This document shows positions 1 to 13,493 of a stretch of DNA of 64,000 nucleotides, one piece after another; position 1 is the stretch's first letter; each line of letters opens with the position of its first letter. The stretch is taken from NCBI GenBank assembly GCA_903813345.2, contig CAIIXF020000005.1, positions 28,153,375 to 28,217,374 on the forward strand. Reading direction: 5' to 3'. Below the pieces are notes generated by a model, which was not told where the DNA came from, did not search any database, and worked only from the letters and a program-made list of their open reading frames with translations. This DNA is from Owenia fusiformis (lineage: Eukaryota; Annelida; Polychaeta; Sabellida; Oweniidae). Made by a program: the position numbers and the translations under genes.

Positions 1-93
1 TGCTATTGTTACATAGATTACGCTAACTATTGTTGGCAAAAACAAGACAATCTTGATGTAAAATTACTAAATCCCATGTTTTTGTGATTTCAG

Positions 94-3000
94 ATCTTCC
101 TTAGAGAGTTAATTTCAAATGCCTCAGATGCGCTAGACAAAATACGATTTTTATCTCTAACTGATCCAGATGCGCTAAAAGCTACAGATGAAATGACTAT
201 AAAAATAAAGGTAAGAGACTTTTTAATCTTATGTTTAGAGTTATTGATTGAACGTTTGTTACATGCTTGAAGGCATATTTTTAATGTTCTTAAACAAATT
301 GAGTTTAAAAATCTTTTTGAGTAAGGTTATTTAGCTGCAATCAATGTACATTTTAAGCTATTGTGGCTTACATCTAGACTGCAGATATATCAGTTTTTTT
401 CTTTTTTTGTTGGTTGATAATTTTCTTATTCTTGTTGTCTTGGATATTTTAGGCAGATAAAGAAAATCATGTCCTACACGTCACAGATACTGGAATAGGT
501 ATGACAAGGAATGATCTCATTAACAATCTCGGAACGATTGCTAAGTCTGGAACTAGTGACTTCTTGAAGAAAATGGAGGATGGCTCATCTGAAGGTGTCG
601 AGATGAATGATCTTATCGGACAATTTGGAGTTGGATTTTACTCCTCTTTCTTAGGTATGTAAATATTGAAGATGATATTGAGTCATCAATTGTGTCAGGG
701 AAATGATGTTCAAATGTTTGAAATAAAGAGTATAAGATTTGATCTATATAAATATGTTTAGTATTTCATCAAGGTCCTCTCATTTAAATCTACCCACATT
801 GTAGTTTAAAGGATGTAAAGAGTAGGAATATTGCGGGAACAGTATATGTAGGAATAGTATATGTTTATTCTCACACTCCATCTGATCCCAACATACATAC
901 TGTGATTGTTCTTCAGTTGCTGACACTGTCGTGGTTACCTCCAAAAATAATGATGATGACCAATATATCTGGGAATCAGATGCTAGCTCTTTCTCTATCG
1001 CTAAGGATCCCCGTGGCAACACCCTGCCCCGTGGTACCACCATCAGGTAAGTTACTGATGTATTCTCTGGGTGTTCTCTCACACCACATGTTTTGTGTGC
1101 CAACAAGTGAAATAATCATTGGCTGATTTTGGGTTGTACATAAATTATATTGCATTTGTCTGCTTCACAATCTTACTACCTCTTAATAGGCTATAAAAAT
1201 GTTAATCGAATAAAACATTTAAATAATTTTAACAAAAATGGAAGTTACAGTTAAGGAAAATAATAATCATATACTACATTATTTTCATTTTTTTTATTTC
1301 AGCCTTCACCTGAAGGAAGAAGCCCATGACTTCCTTGAGCCAAACTCTCTAAAAGACCTTGTGAAGAAATACAGTCAGTTCATCAACTTCAACATCTACA
1401 TCTGGGAGAGCAAGGTACACATTCATTCAAGATTTGATATAATATTTATTCAGAAAAACCATTCAAAATATAAATGTCTGTACATTTCAGTTAGCCATAT
1501 AAAGTATAATAGTTGCGTGATATGGTCAGTATGGTAAAGCTTATCATTTTCCGTTATTTGCGCCAAATATTTATGATATCTTATCATATTCATTAATTCA
1601 AGGTGATGTGGAATGTTAACAGCCAAAATAATGCCAAAATATTAACTTGGCTTCCAAAAAGTTACTTTCTTTCTTTTGTCAATTTATCCTTTACTTGCAT
1701 TTAACTTTACTGATTTATGCTTATTTAACTTTTACTCACTTGAACCTTTCAGACTGAAACAGTCGAGGAGCCCATTGATGAAGATGAAGAGGAGGCTGAG
1801 AAGCCAGCTGATGCTGAGGAGGAGAAAGCTGATGAGGATGAAGATGAAGCTAAGGTTGAAGAGGAGAAGGAAGAGGATAAACCAAAGACCAAGAAGGTTG
1901 AAAAGACCACTTGGGATTGGGTCCTCATGAATGAGAACAAACCCCTTTGGACCAGAAAGTAAGTGACTTAAAGGGCATCTGAAACTCACTGAAAATAACA
2001 TTGCAGAAGAGCAATTTTTGTATGGAAAAAAGCTGTGTGCTTAGAAATGAGTTTCACTCTTTTTAATAAACAAAATGACAATGTCTCACCTACTGGCTGA
2101 AATACAAGTGATTATGTGTACAGTTTATTGTGAAATTACAAATGATATGTGAAGATAGTGATAGAAAACATTTAAAAATCACAACTTAGACCCTGTTATG
2201 TACTTTATTCCATGGAACAATTAAATTAAGAAGTGAAAGTTAATCCTTTCCATATTTTTGACATGTAAAGTAGCTATTTTCATGTTTTCATGTCAAACTT
2301 GTCTTTTTTCATTCAGGGCTTCCGAGATTGAGGACTCCGAGTACAATGAGTTCTACAAGTCATTCAGTCGTGACTCCGAAGACCCTATGGCCAAAACTCA
2401 CTTCACCGCTGAGGGAGAGGTCACCTTCAAATCAATCCTGTTTGTCCCTAAAACTTCCCCTGGAGATATGTTCAACAACTATGGCAAATCTTACGACTTT
2501 ATTAAGGTTTGTGATTGTGATCTAAAATCTCAATTTATAACTTAAATATGGAATTGTGCTTTAAAGTAATTTTTGGCTCACTCATGTTTTCCTTCTTTAT
2601 CGCAAAACTTTGAAAACCTTTTTGCTGTTCATACACTTCAATGAAGAGTGAGACTGAGGGGCTGTAATCAATTGTTAAATTTCGTCAACAAATACATGGT
2701 ATATAAAACCAAAGAAAAAAGCTGCTTTTTTATGAATTTTTAAATGCAGTACTGTTTATTATCTATTTCAGATGTTTGTCAGGAGAGTGTTCATCACAGA
2801 TAACTTTGCTGACATGATGCCTAAATATCTTTCTTTTATTCGTGGAGTGGTAAGTCCCAACATTTATAGCTTTAATTCAAATCTCAATTTATTCCTAGAT
2901 CCTCAAACAGATATCATTTCCCAGGAATTTAAAAATATGGCAGCAATTTGACCATTAGTGGTCATGGTAAAGTTGATAAAAAATATTTCTAGAACTTTTC

Positions 3001-6000
3001 AGTTATTAACAGTTAGGATAAGATTTTTTTGAAATACATGTAATGTACTTTATATAACAATATATAAATGGAGTGGCGTAAAAGGTATTTTGAATGATGA
3101 ATGTTATATCCTTGACTTCAGGTTGATTCTGACGATCTCCCATTGAACGTATCCCGTGAGACCCTCCAGCAACACAAACTGTTGAAGGTTATTAAGAAGA
3201 AACTTGTCCGTAAATCACTCGACATGATCAAGAAAATTGACAAAGAAGAGTATGAAAAGTTCTGGAAGGAATACAGCACCAAGTAAGTCTCAATATGATT
3301 ATCAGTTTAGTTTAGAATGGAGATAAGAATCGCATAGTTGTATGATAAGTGTGCAGCATAGAATCACATTTAAATGGACATTGCAAGAAATCGATGCATT
3401 CGGAGTATCATAACCTCTACAGCTGTGTGAATTAAGGCTTGTTAGCTGCATGCATTTTCCAGGTTCTATTTTATAACCCCACCTTACATTGATTCAGACT
3501 GTAATTGAAAGTGTTGTCTGTTAAATCTCATAAACATGGGTTAGTATGCTTTGAGGATTAATTTAAATAAAGAGTTCAATTTATTCCAGCATCAAACTTG
3601 GAGTTATTGAGGACCACTCTAACAGGACACGCCTTGCCAAACTTCTCCGATTTTTCACCTCCAACTCAGAGACAGAACAAACAAGTTTAGCAGATTATGT
3701 GGAGAGGATGAAGGAAAAGCAAGAAACCATCTTTTTTATGGCTGGAACTAGCCGTGATGAGGTAAGTGCATGTGATAAACCTTGTGTATTATTCTACATG
3801 GGATAAACCTTAGATGTTATTTCACACAAACGGAGAATTGTTAGAGGGAGTAGACAGTCAGTTTTATTCATGTTTAAATCCTAAAATATCTGTCAAATAA
3901 TCAGAGATATTCGACAAAAATATTTTTGATCCAACCATTTCAACTACTACAGTAATGAGACCTAAGTATAAATATTATGGTTATTTGAATACTCTCAAAA
4001 GTCTACACATTTTTCCATTCAGATGAGACCATGAAGTAGAAGTCAAGTCACAATTTCTTAACTACACTCAAATATCAGCAGTTAAAAAACGTGCTCATAT
4101 GTAATCATTGTTCTAGGTTGTGAAATCACCATTTGTTGAGCGTCTACTTAAGAAGGGCTATGAAGTATTGTACCTCATTGAGCCAGTTGATGAGTACTGC
4201 ATCCAAGCACTTCCCGAGTTTGATGGCAAGAAGTTCCAGAATGTTGCAAAGGAGGGACTGAAGCTTGATGACAGTGAGAAAGCTAAGGAAGCCAAAGAAG
4301 AACTTGAGAAGACATTTGAACCACTGCTGACCTGGATGAAGGATGATGCCCTCAAGGATAAGGTAACTGTCACATGTTGCGATGATGATTTTTATGATTG
4401 TACTGAACAAACATCAAGGGGGCCCAAAAAATTTAGCCGGACTTTAACTTTTTTAGATAAAGTAAACAACATTGACGAGCCTTTATGTTGCCCATTTAAT
4501 ATGCACAGTTAGTCATCATCATTTATAATTGCTTGTGTAATATGAAACAATTTCAATGTTATAATATCAATATGTTATGATTTATTTCAGTGAATCACAA
4601 TTTTATGTTACAAAACAAAAAGGTCATAGACCATTGAAAATACATTCTCTGAATGGATCTGTCCATGTTTAATGAATGATGTAAAGTTATGTTTTTAACA
4701 CATGTTGTGTTTTAGATTGAGAAGGCTACAATTTCTGATCGTTTGACGACCTCTCCATGTGCTTTGGTTGCCAGCTCATACGGCTGGTCAGGTAACATGG
4801 AACGTATCATGAAGGCACAGGCATACGCCAAGGCCCAGGACCCATCCCAAAAGTAAGTTTCCTCTTAGTTTTGCATCAAGCTCTTTTCTATTATCACATA
4901 CATTTTACAGATGTAAGAGCAGACTAGTGCAAAGATCTGATTAGGCATTTGGCATTCTTGGTAAATTACATGGCAGCCATTTTCTCTTAGAAGCTGGACA
5001 TATATCACTAAATGTCTTGTTTACTACTTCAAATATAGTGTTAAGAGAATAGAAGAATGAATGGCTCTGTTCCTTTTGTAGCAATGTAGAATTGCTTGTA
5101 TAAAATGATGAAACACTTTCTTTCCCGATTTCTTTTGGAAATATCTCCAAATTAGTAAAATGTCTTGTTTAGTACAAGGCGCAAATGGGGCATGTCTTAA
5201 TATTAACGATTGTTTTTGTAATCAAATCATTTCACAAAATTCTTCCATTTCCCAGTTTCTATGCAAACCAGAAGAAAACTCTAGAAGTAAATCCAAGACA
5301 TCCCCTCATCAAGGAACTCCGTCAGCGTGTTGAGAAAGACAAAGATGATCAAACTGCAAAGGATCTCGCCCTGGTCATGTTGGAAACTGCAACTCTAAGA
5401 TCAGGCTACTCACTATCAGACTCCTCAGGTTTTGCTGAGAGAATAGAGCGCATGTTGAGACTCAGTATGGACGTACCATTGGAAGAACAGGTATGACTGA
5501 AATATAATATAAAACAATGTGTCCAATGAAGCAAGCTATTTTTCCTCTTTTAAGACATGTTTAACTGTTCATGATCGTTCAATATAAGATACAACAAAAT
5601 ATGAATTTAGTGTAGCGCACAGGCCAAAAACAATGGCCACATTCTGAAGTATGTATGACATCTTATGGGACAGTTTCTTTATGCACGATCCTATGGAAGT
5701 TTTGTACATTTTGTCAAGGCCATATGTAACATGGTTCTGTAAATGCTATTCATGACGTTTTCAGATTGAGGAGGAACCCGAATATGAAGATGATGAGGAG
5801 GCAGCTGAAGGTGAAGATGAGATTGATGCTGAGGCTGAAGATGAGGGAGAAGTTGAAGAAGAAGCAGTTGCTGATGAGGTAAGTAAAAATGTGTGATGTC
5901 GTTAGGATGTTTACAAACATACATTAAGTCAGTGGCTTCATTTCATGAATGTCGTGTCTGTTCATGAACTTCATGTTTGTTCATGAACTTCACATCTGAT

Positions 6001-7928
6001 CATGAACTTCATGTGTGATGTGATCTTCTCAAATGATATGAAAGCCTATGACAAGCAATGTAAATGTATTGTGAGATTTACTACAATTGAAACACTGGGA
6101 AATATGCAATGAGGTGAAGCTCATCTCAAGTAATGTAATTTAGCCCTGAAACAATGGGATACAATTACTTGGGAGAACTTGCTTTACCTCTGCAATATCA
6201 CACTATAAAAAGTAAGTCATTTATTGCTATTTTAGTATATTGCTAATTCAAGCATGCTGTTTTGTATTTGGAGCTTGTTGTTTACCAAGTTCCTACTTTA
6301 CTCCATTATGTATAAAATAAACATCTCCATAATGTAAAATGTACGTAGATATCGGTCATTTTCACTGGATCAAGACAGATATTCTGAAGCATACAAATGT
6401 TCATGTAAACTTACTTATTCAGATAACTGTTATTCATTGTAATTGTGTTTTGTTACACTACAAAAATGGTAAAGACCAAATCATTAATTATGATTTTATG
6501 TCTGATATCCAAGGATGGCACAAAGTTGACATTTTAATGCCTCAGAAACTATCCTGTTAAAACGTGATTGTGATTATATATCCTCGTTAAATTATTGCAA
6601 GCTTAGTTGAATTTGGAAGAATGTTGGAATAATAGCTTTTTATAATAATACTTTTTTACATCAAAGAATTGTATTTGGGTGTTTTGAGACACCTACATGT
6701 TCGGGTGTTTTTGAGACACCTACATATTCGGGTGTTTTTGAGACACCTACATGTTCGGTTGTTTTTGAGACACCTACATCTTCTGGTGTTTTTGAGACAC
6801 CTACATGATTGTATTTCCCCATAAAGTTTGCCCAAATCTTGAAAAATGCCTGTGTGATTTTATATTTTCATAAGGAATTTAGTTGTAGTATTGAGTTGAG
6901 TTCTTTGCTGATTTGGAATGACGTTGATGTGTAGATTAGGACCAGTTTCTGCTTTTCTTGTTTCTTGATTTCTTTTATCTCTTTATATTCTCACCACTTT
7001 ATGTGGCAGCATTAAATTGTTCACCATCCAAACCATATAATCAGTCAATACATTGAAAAGCAGAAACGACAAAACAAAAAACAAAAAAATCAAAGTCGGA
7101 TTGAATTTGCGTTTAACGCTGCCCCTTAACCCTTACATGTCTGTGATACTCCACTAGACATGAAAGGGTTAACATACTGCATGTTGGTGTATGCCTTGTT
7201 GAGTTAGCTTGAGTTTTTCCTAACATAACAGCTTCCTTTTCCTCACGTGTTCATCATAGTTAAGTGTCACTTCACCATTGAGTAGAGGTACTATAATAAA
7301 TACAGGTTGTCCAGAACATTACATCCATTATTTGCTAGACTTCATGGACACCCTGTATAACATTAGAGGAGTCATAGTAAAATAAGTTTCAATCTCAAGT
7401 GGTCAGAATCCTCATTATTATCATGTTGTAACTCCAAAACGCAATCACATGATGTCTGATTCATAGTGTAAATATTTACACTGTGTAGCCCAGCAATTGC
7501 ATTTTGGAGAGACTATGTATGGTAATAATGAGACCTCAGTTTGGAAGTGAATACATTTTGCTATGGCTCTGATGTAGAAAGTCAGCATAGTGTTGTATTA
7601 GTACAGTTAGCTAACAAGAAATAATACATAAAGGAAGCTTGTAGGATATAATAGGATGTAGCTCATACAGGCTAAGACCCAACATGCAGTTTATACCAGA
7701 ATATTTCAAATCAGTTATGACAAAGCGTTGTTCCATCCGCGTACACAGGCAGCTAGATCAGAACTCATGCTCAGAACTCTACATACTAGTCAAATTAATA
7801 GAACACACGGCAGACATTTTGGGCAAATTTTCATGGTGGCCATCTTGGTTTGAATAACCACTCACCAGATGTCTCTGCTATTTTTGCAGACGGAAGATGC
7901 ACAGACAGAGCAGAAGGATGAATTATAA
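94..7928 (+). CDS. HSP90B1: HSP90B1 (GRP94/endoplasmin), 3' 14 exons, 5' end outside window
   Basis: ER-lumenal Hsp90 chaperone that folds secreted and membrane proteins and binds calcium. Exons read from splice sites: 94-210, 453-654, 917-1046, 1303-1414, 1753-1958, 2317-2506, 2772-2849, 3122-3282, 3590-3761, 4117-4362, 4716-4852, 5256-5490, 5765-5878, 7890-7928. All have AG/GT borders and phases that fit. Visible motifs are [18 protein letters not shown] and DTGIGMT (ATP pocket), [11 protein letters not shown] (lid), an acidic charged linker (exon 1753-1958), [14 protein letters not shown] (middle domain, catalytic Arg loop) and [14 protein letters not shown]. The C-terminal tail is acidic and ends QKDEL, which separates GRP94 from cytosolic Hsp90 (MEEVD). 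The signal peptide and about the first 100 residues lie before the window. The last intron (5879-7889) is the longest. Confidence 0.97.
6675..6807 (+). repeat. Minisatellite in last HSP90B1 intron
   Basis: Five copies of a 27-bp unit (core GGTGTTTTTGAGACACC, itself a small hairpin with GGTGT/ACACC arms) followed by TACATG-TTC. Units differ by one or two bases. Confidence 0.9.
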
Positions 7929-8660
7929 GTATGGGGATTCTAGGAAAGTAAACATAGACTTGATCAACACTTCATCATCATTATAGACTGTGGAACTTTC
8001 ACACTCACATCATGTTCATCAAAACAGAGGATGTATTCATAATTTCATGGAAACAGGATGTTGTCATAGCAACAGGTTTCTGCTGTCATAGTTACAGGCA
8101 ACATAAATATATGTTACCATAACAACAGATTCTAGATGTAGACATTCCCACTGGAACTTTTATTATTAAGGATTAGACAATATGTGATAATGGAGAATTC
8201 CAGAAATTCTTGTCACGATGAAGGATTATCATGATAACGCAGTTACCATGGTGATGATGAGGCAAGTAAAGCTGAAAAATAATGCTCATAATGCTATGTA
8301 CTATAAATTTGCCAATGCCAAGTTATTCTACCATACAATGGTAGTTTGATTTACTCCAACACAAGAAAGGATTAACTCTGCCACCGAATTATGCAATTTG
8401 TTCCCTGAGTAATATGATAATTTTATTATTTCATCATTGATTTTATAATGAGTCTATTCAGAAGGGTTATGGTTATTTTTTCAAAGTGTGCAACATTCCG
8501 AAGAATTTGTCAAACTAATGTCATTATTATTTTATCGAAGGGTATTTTCATGTTGTAAAAAGATGAATTGTAACTAACAATGTGTATTTAATACAACAAA
8601 GCAATGTTCTTGTACATTGGTAGCAATATTACGGCATTGTGCGAGCACCAATTAGTTTTG

Positions 8661-8666
8661 AATAAA
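8661..8666 (+). terminator. Candidate poly(A) signal of HSP90B1
   Basis: AATAAA about 730 bp after the KDEL stop codon. It is the best-placed hexamer after the gene, giving a 3' UTR of about 0.75 kb. Another AATAAA lies near 8779. Confidence 0.5.
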
Positions 8667-8680
8667 AATACATATTTAAG

Positions 8681-8722
8681 ATGTTTATAAGAAATATTAT
8701 TTTTTGTACGTTTGTCATCATG
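8681..8722 (+). other. Candidate signal-peptide exon (start codon to splice donor)
   Basis: An ATG opens a 14-codon hydrophobic stretch, MFIRNIIFCTFVIM, that runs straight into a good donor (ATG|GTATGT) in phase 0. That is the phase with which the first visible exons of genes A (12525), B (18432) and C (25980) begin, so this could be their missing 5' coding exon. It sits just after the likely poly(A) signal of HSP90B1. The stretch is short and could be chance; no transcript evidence is visible. Confidence 0.25.
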
Positions 8723-8799
8723 GTATGTAATACAAGTTGTTGTATGCAACTATAGCAGTAACTTAGTGAGTCATGTTCTAATAAACAATTTAAAGAATT

Positions 8800-9365
8800 G
8801 GCTTTCAATAGTCACATTTTCAACAAAATTTTAAAATAAACTTGAAGCTGTTGTCAGTTACCATGACAACAGTAACGAAAGTCAGGTTAAAAAAACAAGA
8901 ATTCAATAGTCACAATCTAGAAATTCACAAGAAGCTGCTATATGCAACAGCTACAGTCACATTCTCAACAAAATAATAAACAGGAATGTAACCATGACGG
9001 TGAAACATTCACTCACCATTGAAACCATGACAACAATGAACATAACAAATGCAACATAACAATAACCAACTTCAATCACATTCACAACAAAATAAACTAG
9101 AATGCAACCATAACAATGAAAACTTCACTCACGTTCTCAACAAAATAACAAATATGCAATCAATGAACAACTTCATAACTTCAATCACATTCACAACAAA
9201 AGAAACAGTGCAACCATAACAATGAAAACCTCACTCGCATTCTCAACAAAATAAGAAATATGTGACCATGACAATAAAAATTGAAGTCATATTCTTAATA
9301 AACAAACTGTTTGCAACTACAACCTGGGAACTACAATCACATTCCCATTAAACAAGAAGTATAAA
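8800..9365 (+). repeat. Degenerate tandem repeat, CACATTCTCAACAAAATAA-type units
   Basis: Diverged units of roughly 60-70 bp share TCACATTCACAACAAAATAA and CAACCATAACAATGAAAAC blocks. No coding potential is seen. Confidence 0.65.
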
Positions 9366-9591
9366 AACAAGGTGCCTGAATGTTGCAGAAATCATTGAAA
9401 AACAAACTATGTTTGATGAAATATGCTCTAAGAATGATTTTAGCATGCCAAATTCAATGAGAGATGTAGCCGCATGAATATGTAGGTCATGTTTGACTTT
9501 ACTTACCCTGTTAGCTGTCTAATGACCCTGTTAGCTGCATTTACTGACTCCATTAGCTGTTCACTAACCTACTTTGTGTCTGTGTGTTCAG

Positions 9592-9623
9592 TACAACATC
9601 TGCTAATCCTGAACCAAAACCTG
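9592..9623 (+). other. Possible 32-nt mini-exon
   Basis: A TGTGTGTTCAG acceptor and a CTG|GTAAGT donor bracket 32 nt. Entered with one carried-over base it reads through in frame and exits in phase 0, which fits the start of the gene A exon. The encoded residues (QHLLILNQNL) match nothing recognised. The call rests on splice signals alone. Confidence 0.15.
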
Positions 9624-10374
9624 GTAAGTTCTGACTCGTAATTGATCTGTGAAAATGTTCAGTAAAACCTGTTTCTTTTTGAACACCTTTTTAATCTGAA
9701 TAAAGCCTTCACTTGGGTAAAGAGCCACATAGGTTATTGCAAACAATTTCAGACATGTATATCTTTGATAATGAATATTTTCTGATCATTAAGACAGATG
9801 TATCTTTTGGGTCCGTTCTTTATCTCCAAGAAATGTATACTTAATGATAAATTAAGTTTTTCTGACAAAGTGATATTAAAGGGGCAACATACTTTTTCAA
9901 AAATGTTGACCTTATTTTCAGTGAAAAGCCAACTTGTTAACTAGAATGTGCCTTGAGACATATATTATACGTACATACATGTATAAAGTGAGCTGCTCCA
10001 GGGACTTGAAAAATACTGAATTTGGATGACCAAAATGAGCTGAAATCAATGGAGTTTTCTCTATAACATTGGGAACACTACTCTCAGAGCAAATAAGTTT
10101 TCCTTTTATTTTGTGAAAATGGGGTCAACATCATTGAAAAAGTATGTTTTTAGGTTGATTACGCCCTCAATATCACCAGTCCAATTGACCTTATAATCAT
10201 TGCATATACTTTTCTTTGAGTTAATGAATTGATCGAAAAGATATGCCTGTCTTTATGGTCAGAAAATAGTCATAATCCAAGATATAACTGTGAAATTGTT
10301 TGCAATAATCTACATGGTATTTTCTCTAAGTGAAATTTTGGCTCCAATAATATTAGCCATTGTGCCAACATTTT

Positions 10375-11765
10375 TATGTCACCACCAAAAGTGGTGACAT
10401 ATTGTTATGGTCTCCGTTTTTTTGCGACGGCGGTTGGAGGTTGGCGTCCGGCGTCTGTAACAATTTCTTACAACTTCCTATAACTTAACAAATACTGTTT
10501 AGATTGACTTCAATTTTTTTCTAAATCATCTACATGTTCTCAGAAGTTCAAATCTGACTTTAGATTTGACATTTGACCTTCAATGACCTTCTCAAGGTCA
10601 AAAAGGTCTTTTTTCAACTTGCTTCACATTGACTAAATTTTTTTTCAAAATCATCTACATGTTCTCAGAAATTCAAATCTGACTTTAGATTTGACTTTAG
10701 ATTTGACATTTGACCTTCAAATCTGACTTTAGATTTGACATTTGACCTTCAATGACCTTCTCAAGGTCAAAAAAGGTCAAAAAGGTCTGTTTTCAACTTG
10801 CTTCAAATTGACAAATTTTTTTTTCAAAATCATCTACGTGTTCTCAGAAATTCAAATCTGACTTAAGATTTGACTTAAGATTTGACATTTGACCTTCAAT
10901 GACCTTCTCAAGGTCAAAAAGAGGTCAAAAAGGTCTGTTTTCAACTTGCTTCAAATTGACTAAAAAAAAATTCAAAATCATCTACGTGTTCTCAGAAATT
11001 CAAATCTGACTTTAGATTTGACTTTAAGATTTGACATTTGACCTTCAATGACCTTCTCAAAGTCAAAAAAGGTCAAAAAGGTCTTTTTTCAACTTGCTTC
11101 AAATTTACTAAAAAAAATTTTTTTCAAAATCATCTACATGTTCTCAGAAATTCAAATCTGACTTTAGATTTGACATTTGACCTTCAATGACCTTCTCAAG
11201 GTCAAAAAAGGTCAAAAAGGTCTTTTTTCAACTTGCTTCAAATTGACTAATTTTTTTTTTCAAAATCATCTACATGTTCTCAGAAATCCAAATATGACTT
11301 TAGATTTGACATTTGACCTTCAATGACCTTCTCAAGGTTCAAAATCATCTACATGTTCTCAGAAATTCAAATCTGACTTTAGATTTGACATTTGACCTTT
11401 AATGACCTTCTCAAGGTCAAAAAAGGTCAAAAAGGTCTGTTTTCAACTTGCTTCAAATTGACCAAATTTTTTTTTCAAAATCATCTACATCTTTTCAGAA
11501 GTTCAAATTTGACTTTACAAGTTCTCAGAAGTTCAAATCTGACTTTAGATTTGACATTTGACCTTCAATGACCTTTTCAAGGTCAAAAAGGTCTTTTTTT
11601 CAACTTGCTTCAAATTTACTTAATTTTTTTTTCAAAATCATCTACATGTTCTCAGAAGTTCAAATCTGACTTTAAATTTGACATTTGACCTTCAATGACC
11701 TTCTCAATGTCAAAAAAAGTCAAAGAGGTATTTTTTCAACTTGCTTTAAATTGACCAAATTGTTT
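10375..11765 (+). repeat. Dispersed element with palindromic head and TGACCT/AGGTCA-rich tandem units
   Basis: It opens with a perfect inverted repeat (TATGTCACCAC / GTGGTGACATA, 10375-10401), then a GC-rich stretch. From about 10540 about nine imperfect units follow, spaced roughly 80-155 bp. Each carries TTCAAATCTGACTTTAGAT, GACATTTGACCTTCAATG, ACCTTCTCAAGGTCAAAA and CTTGCTTCAAATTGAC. Every unit therefore contains several AGGTCA hexamers in direct and inverted order. It looks like a repetitive element with internal tandem expansion. Confidence 0.8.
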
Positions 11766-12524
11766 TAGGTGTTGACATTTTGTCATGTTAAATGCCTTGT
11801 ATACAGTTGCCATCTTACTTTAAAGCCCATATTAAAACAAAGTACTTCTCGATGGGTGCTGTTGTCATGCCCTGTATGATCAGCAGTAGTACTTTAAATT
11901 TGATTGTATTGAACAGGTTTTAACTTGAACAAAATGTTACATACTCAAAATAAATACCATGATTCATTAAGAACAAATGGCCAAAGCATGAGACCTATGT
12001 TGGCCAATCCCCACTATCTCTACTTCATCTGCCAATAATCTATAAATGAAGAATATATCTAGACCTTCTATATCCTGTGTAAAGTCTTATTCGTAATAAA
12101 TGCTTATACTAGCCAGTCTATAGTACACTAAATGAGTCTAAAGATTTTGAAAGGTTTAAATATTTCAATTTGTATCATGGACTGTGTTATATCTAAATCC
12201 ACTATTTTACTTTTCTTGATAACATGCATTGCCTTTGCAAAACAAGTTCATATACAAGCAGGTATCATCATGCTTAATACAATAACCATCAACACACTTC
12301 AGTCATGAATGATGTGTTCAAGATAACAATATAATTAACACAAACATGTTTTTGCCAAGGCATTTTTCATAAGTCTTGCATCAAAACCTTCACTCTAAAA
12401 TACCACCTTACTCTGGACGATTATAAGATCTGAAGAGTTTGTAGAGTTGGTCCAGATGCAAGACTATTTTCATACACTAAGCTTGTCTTTAACTCTTCCT
12501 ATTCCTACCTTTCCCATGTTATAG

Positions 12525-13493
12525 GACTGTCCTTATTGTACCGGCGGGGCATCCCGTAAACTTCTCTCGATTGACTACCAGAGATCTTGGGAGGAAATTG
12601 ATACAGATGGTGATGGCATTCCTGATTATATCGACACTGATGATGATGGAGATGGTATCCCAGATAAAGATGACCTTGATGCTGATGGTGATGGTATTCC
12701 CGATAAAAATCTTGAAATTGATACAGATGGTGATGGTATCCCTGATTACCTTGACGATGATGACGATGGTGATGGTATACCTGACTACATGGATGAAGAT
12801 GCAAATGGTGATGGTATCCCTGATAAACTTCAAGATGCTGATCATGATGGCATCCCAGATTATCTAGACGCTGATGATGACCGTGACCATTTACACCATC
12901 ATCACTCTAAAACAAAGGAGGAAGAAAAGGCCCAGGCTAAAGCAGCTAAACCATCAAGACCAAAGCATTCCAAGATGTCTGCAAGGGACTACCAACTTCA
13001 ATGGGAGCTTGTGGACACAGATGGTGATGGTATACCCGATTACATTGATACTGATGATGATAATGATGGTATCCCTGACAAAGATGACCTTGATGCTGAT
13101 GGTGATGGAATCATTGACAGAAATCTCACGATTGACACTGATGGAGATGGAATCCCTGACTATTTGGATGACGATGATGACAATGATGGTATTCCTGACT
13201 ACCTTGATGATGATGCTAATGGTGATGGAATCCCTGACAAACTCCAAGACCATGATGGTGATGGAATCCCTGATTATCTTGACGCTGATGATGATACAAT
13301 GGACCATTCAGATATTGACGATGATGGAATTCCCGACTATTTAGACAAAGATGATGACGGTGATGGAATCCCTGATGATCAGGACAGTGATGCTGATGGT
13401 GATGGTATCCCAGATTCAGAAGAAGAATGTACAGGTGACAGTTGCGAGGGTGACAAAGAGAAGAAAAGCAGTAAGGTAGATGATGAACTATAA
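12525..13493 (+). CDS. Gene A: acidic TSP3-like Ca-binding repeat protein with C-terminal DDEL (terminal exon)
   Basis: This is a terminal exon of 322 codons plus stop, entered in phase 0 through a CCCATGTTATAG acceptor; the start codon must be upstream. It opens with DCPYC and ASRKLLSI, then runs two blocks of [16 protein letters not shown] repeats. These are the DxDxDG calcium-coordinating pattern of thrombospondin type 3 repeats, without their usual cysteines. Between the blocks lies a His-rich then Lys/Ala-rich linker ([20 protein letters not shown]). A CTGDSC motif and a basic-acidic tail ending SSKVDDEL follow. DDEL is a known class of KDEL-receptor ligand, so ER-lumen retention is likely, in the same compartment as the neighbouring GRP94. 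Probable role: calcium buffering (inference). It could be a separate gene or an alternative last exon of HSP90B1. Confidence 0.85.
   Translation, partial: DCPYCTGGASRKLLSIDYQRSWEEIDTDGDGIPDYIDTDDDGDGIPDKDDLDADGDGIPDKNLEIDTDGDGIPDYLDDDDDGDGIPDYMDEDANGDGIPDKLQDADHDGIPDYLDADDDRDHLHHHHSKTKEEEKAQAKAAKPSRPKHSKMSARDYQLQWELVDTDGDGIPDYIDTDDDNDGIPDKDDLDADGDGIIDRNLTIDTDGDGIPDYLDDDDDNDGIPDYLDDDANGDGIPDKLQDHDGDGIPDYLDADDDTMDHSDIDDDGIPDYLDKDDDGDGIPDDQDSDADGDGIPDSEEECTGDSCEGDKEKKSSKVDDEL

Noticed and set aside
12525-12545. DCPYC as a thioredoxin/glutaredoxin active site
   Set aside because: Only the CPYC tetrapeptide matches; no thioredoxin-fold sequence surrounds it, and gene B has NCTFC in the same place.
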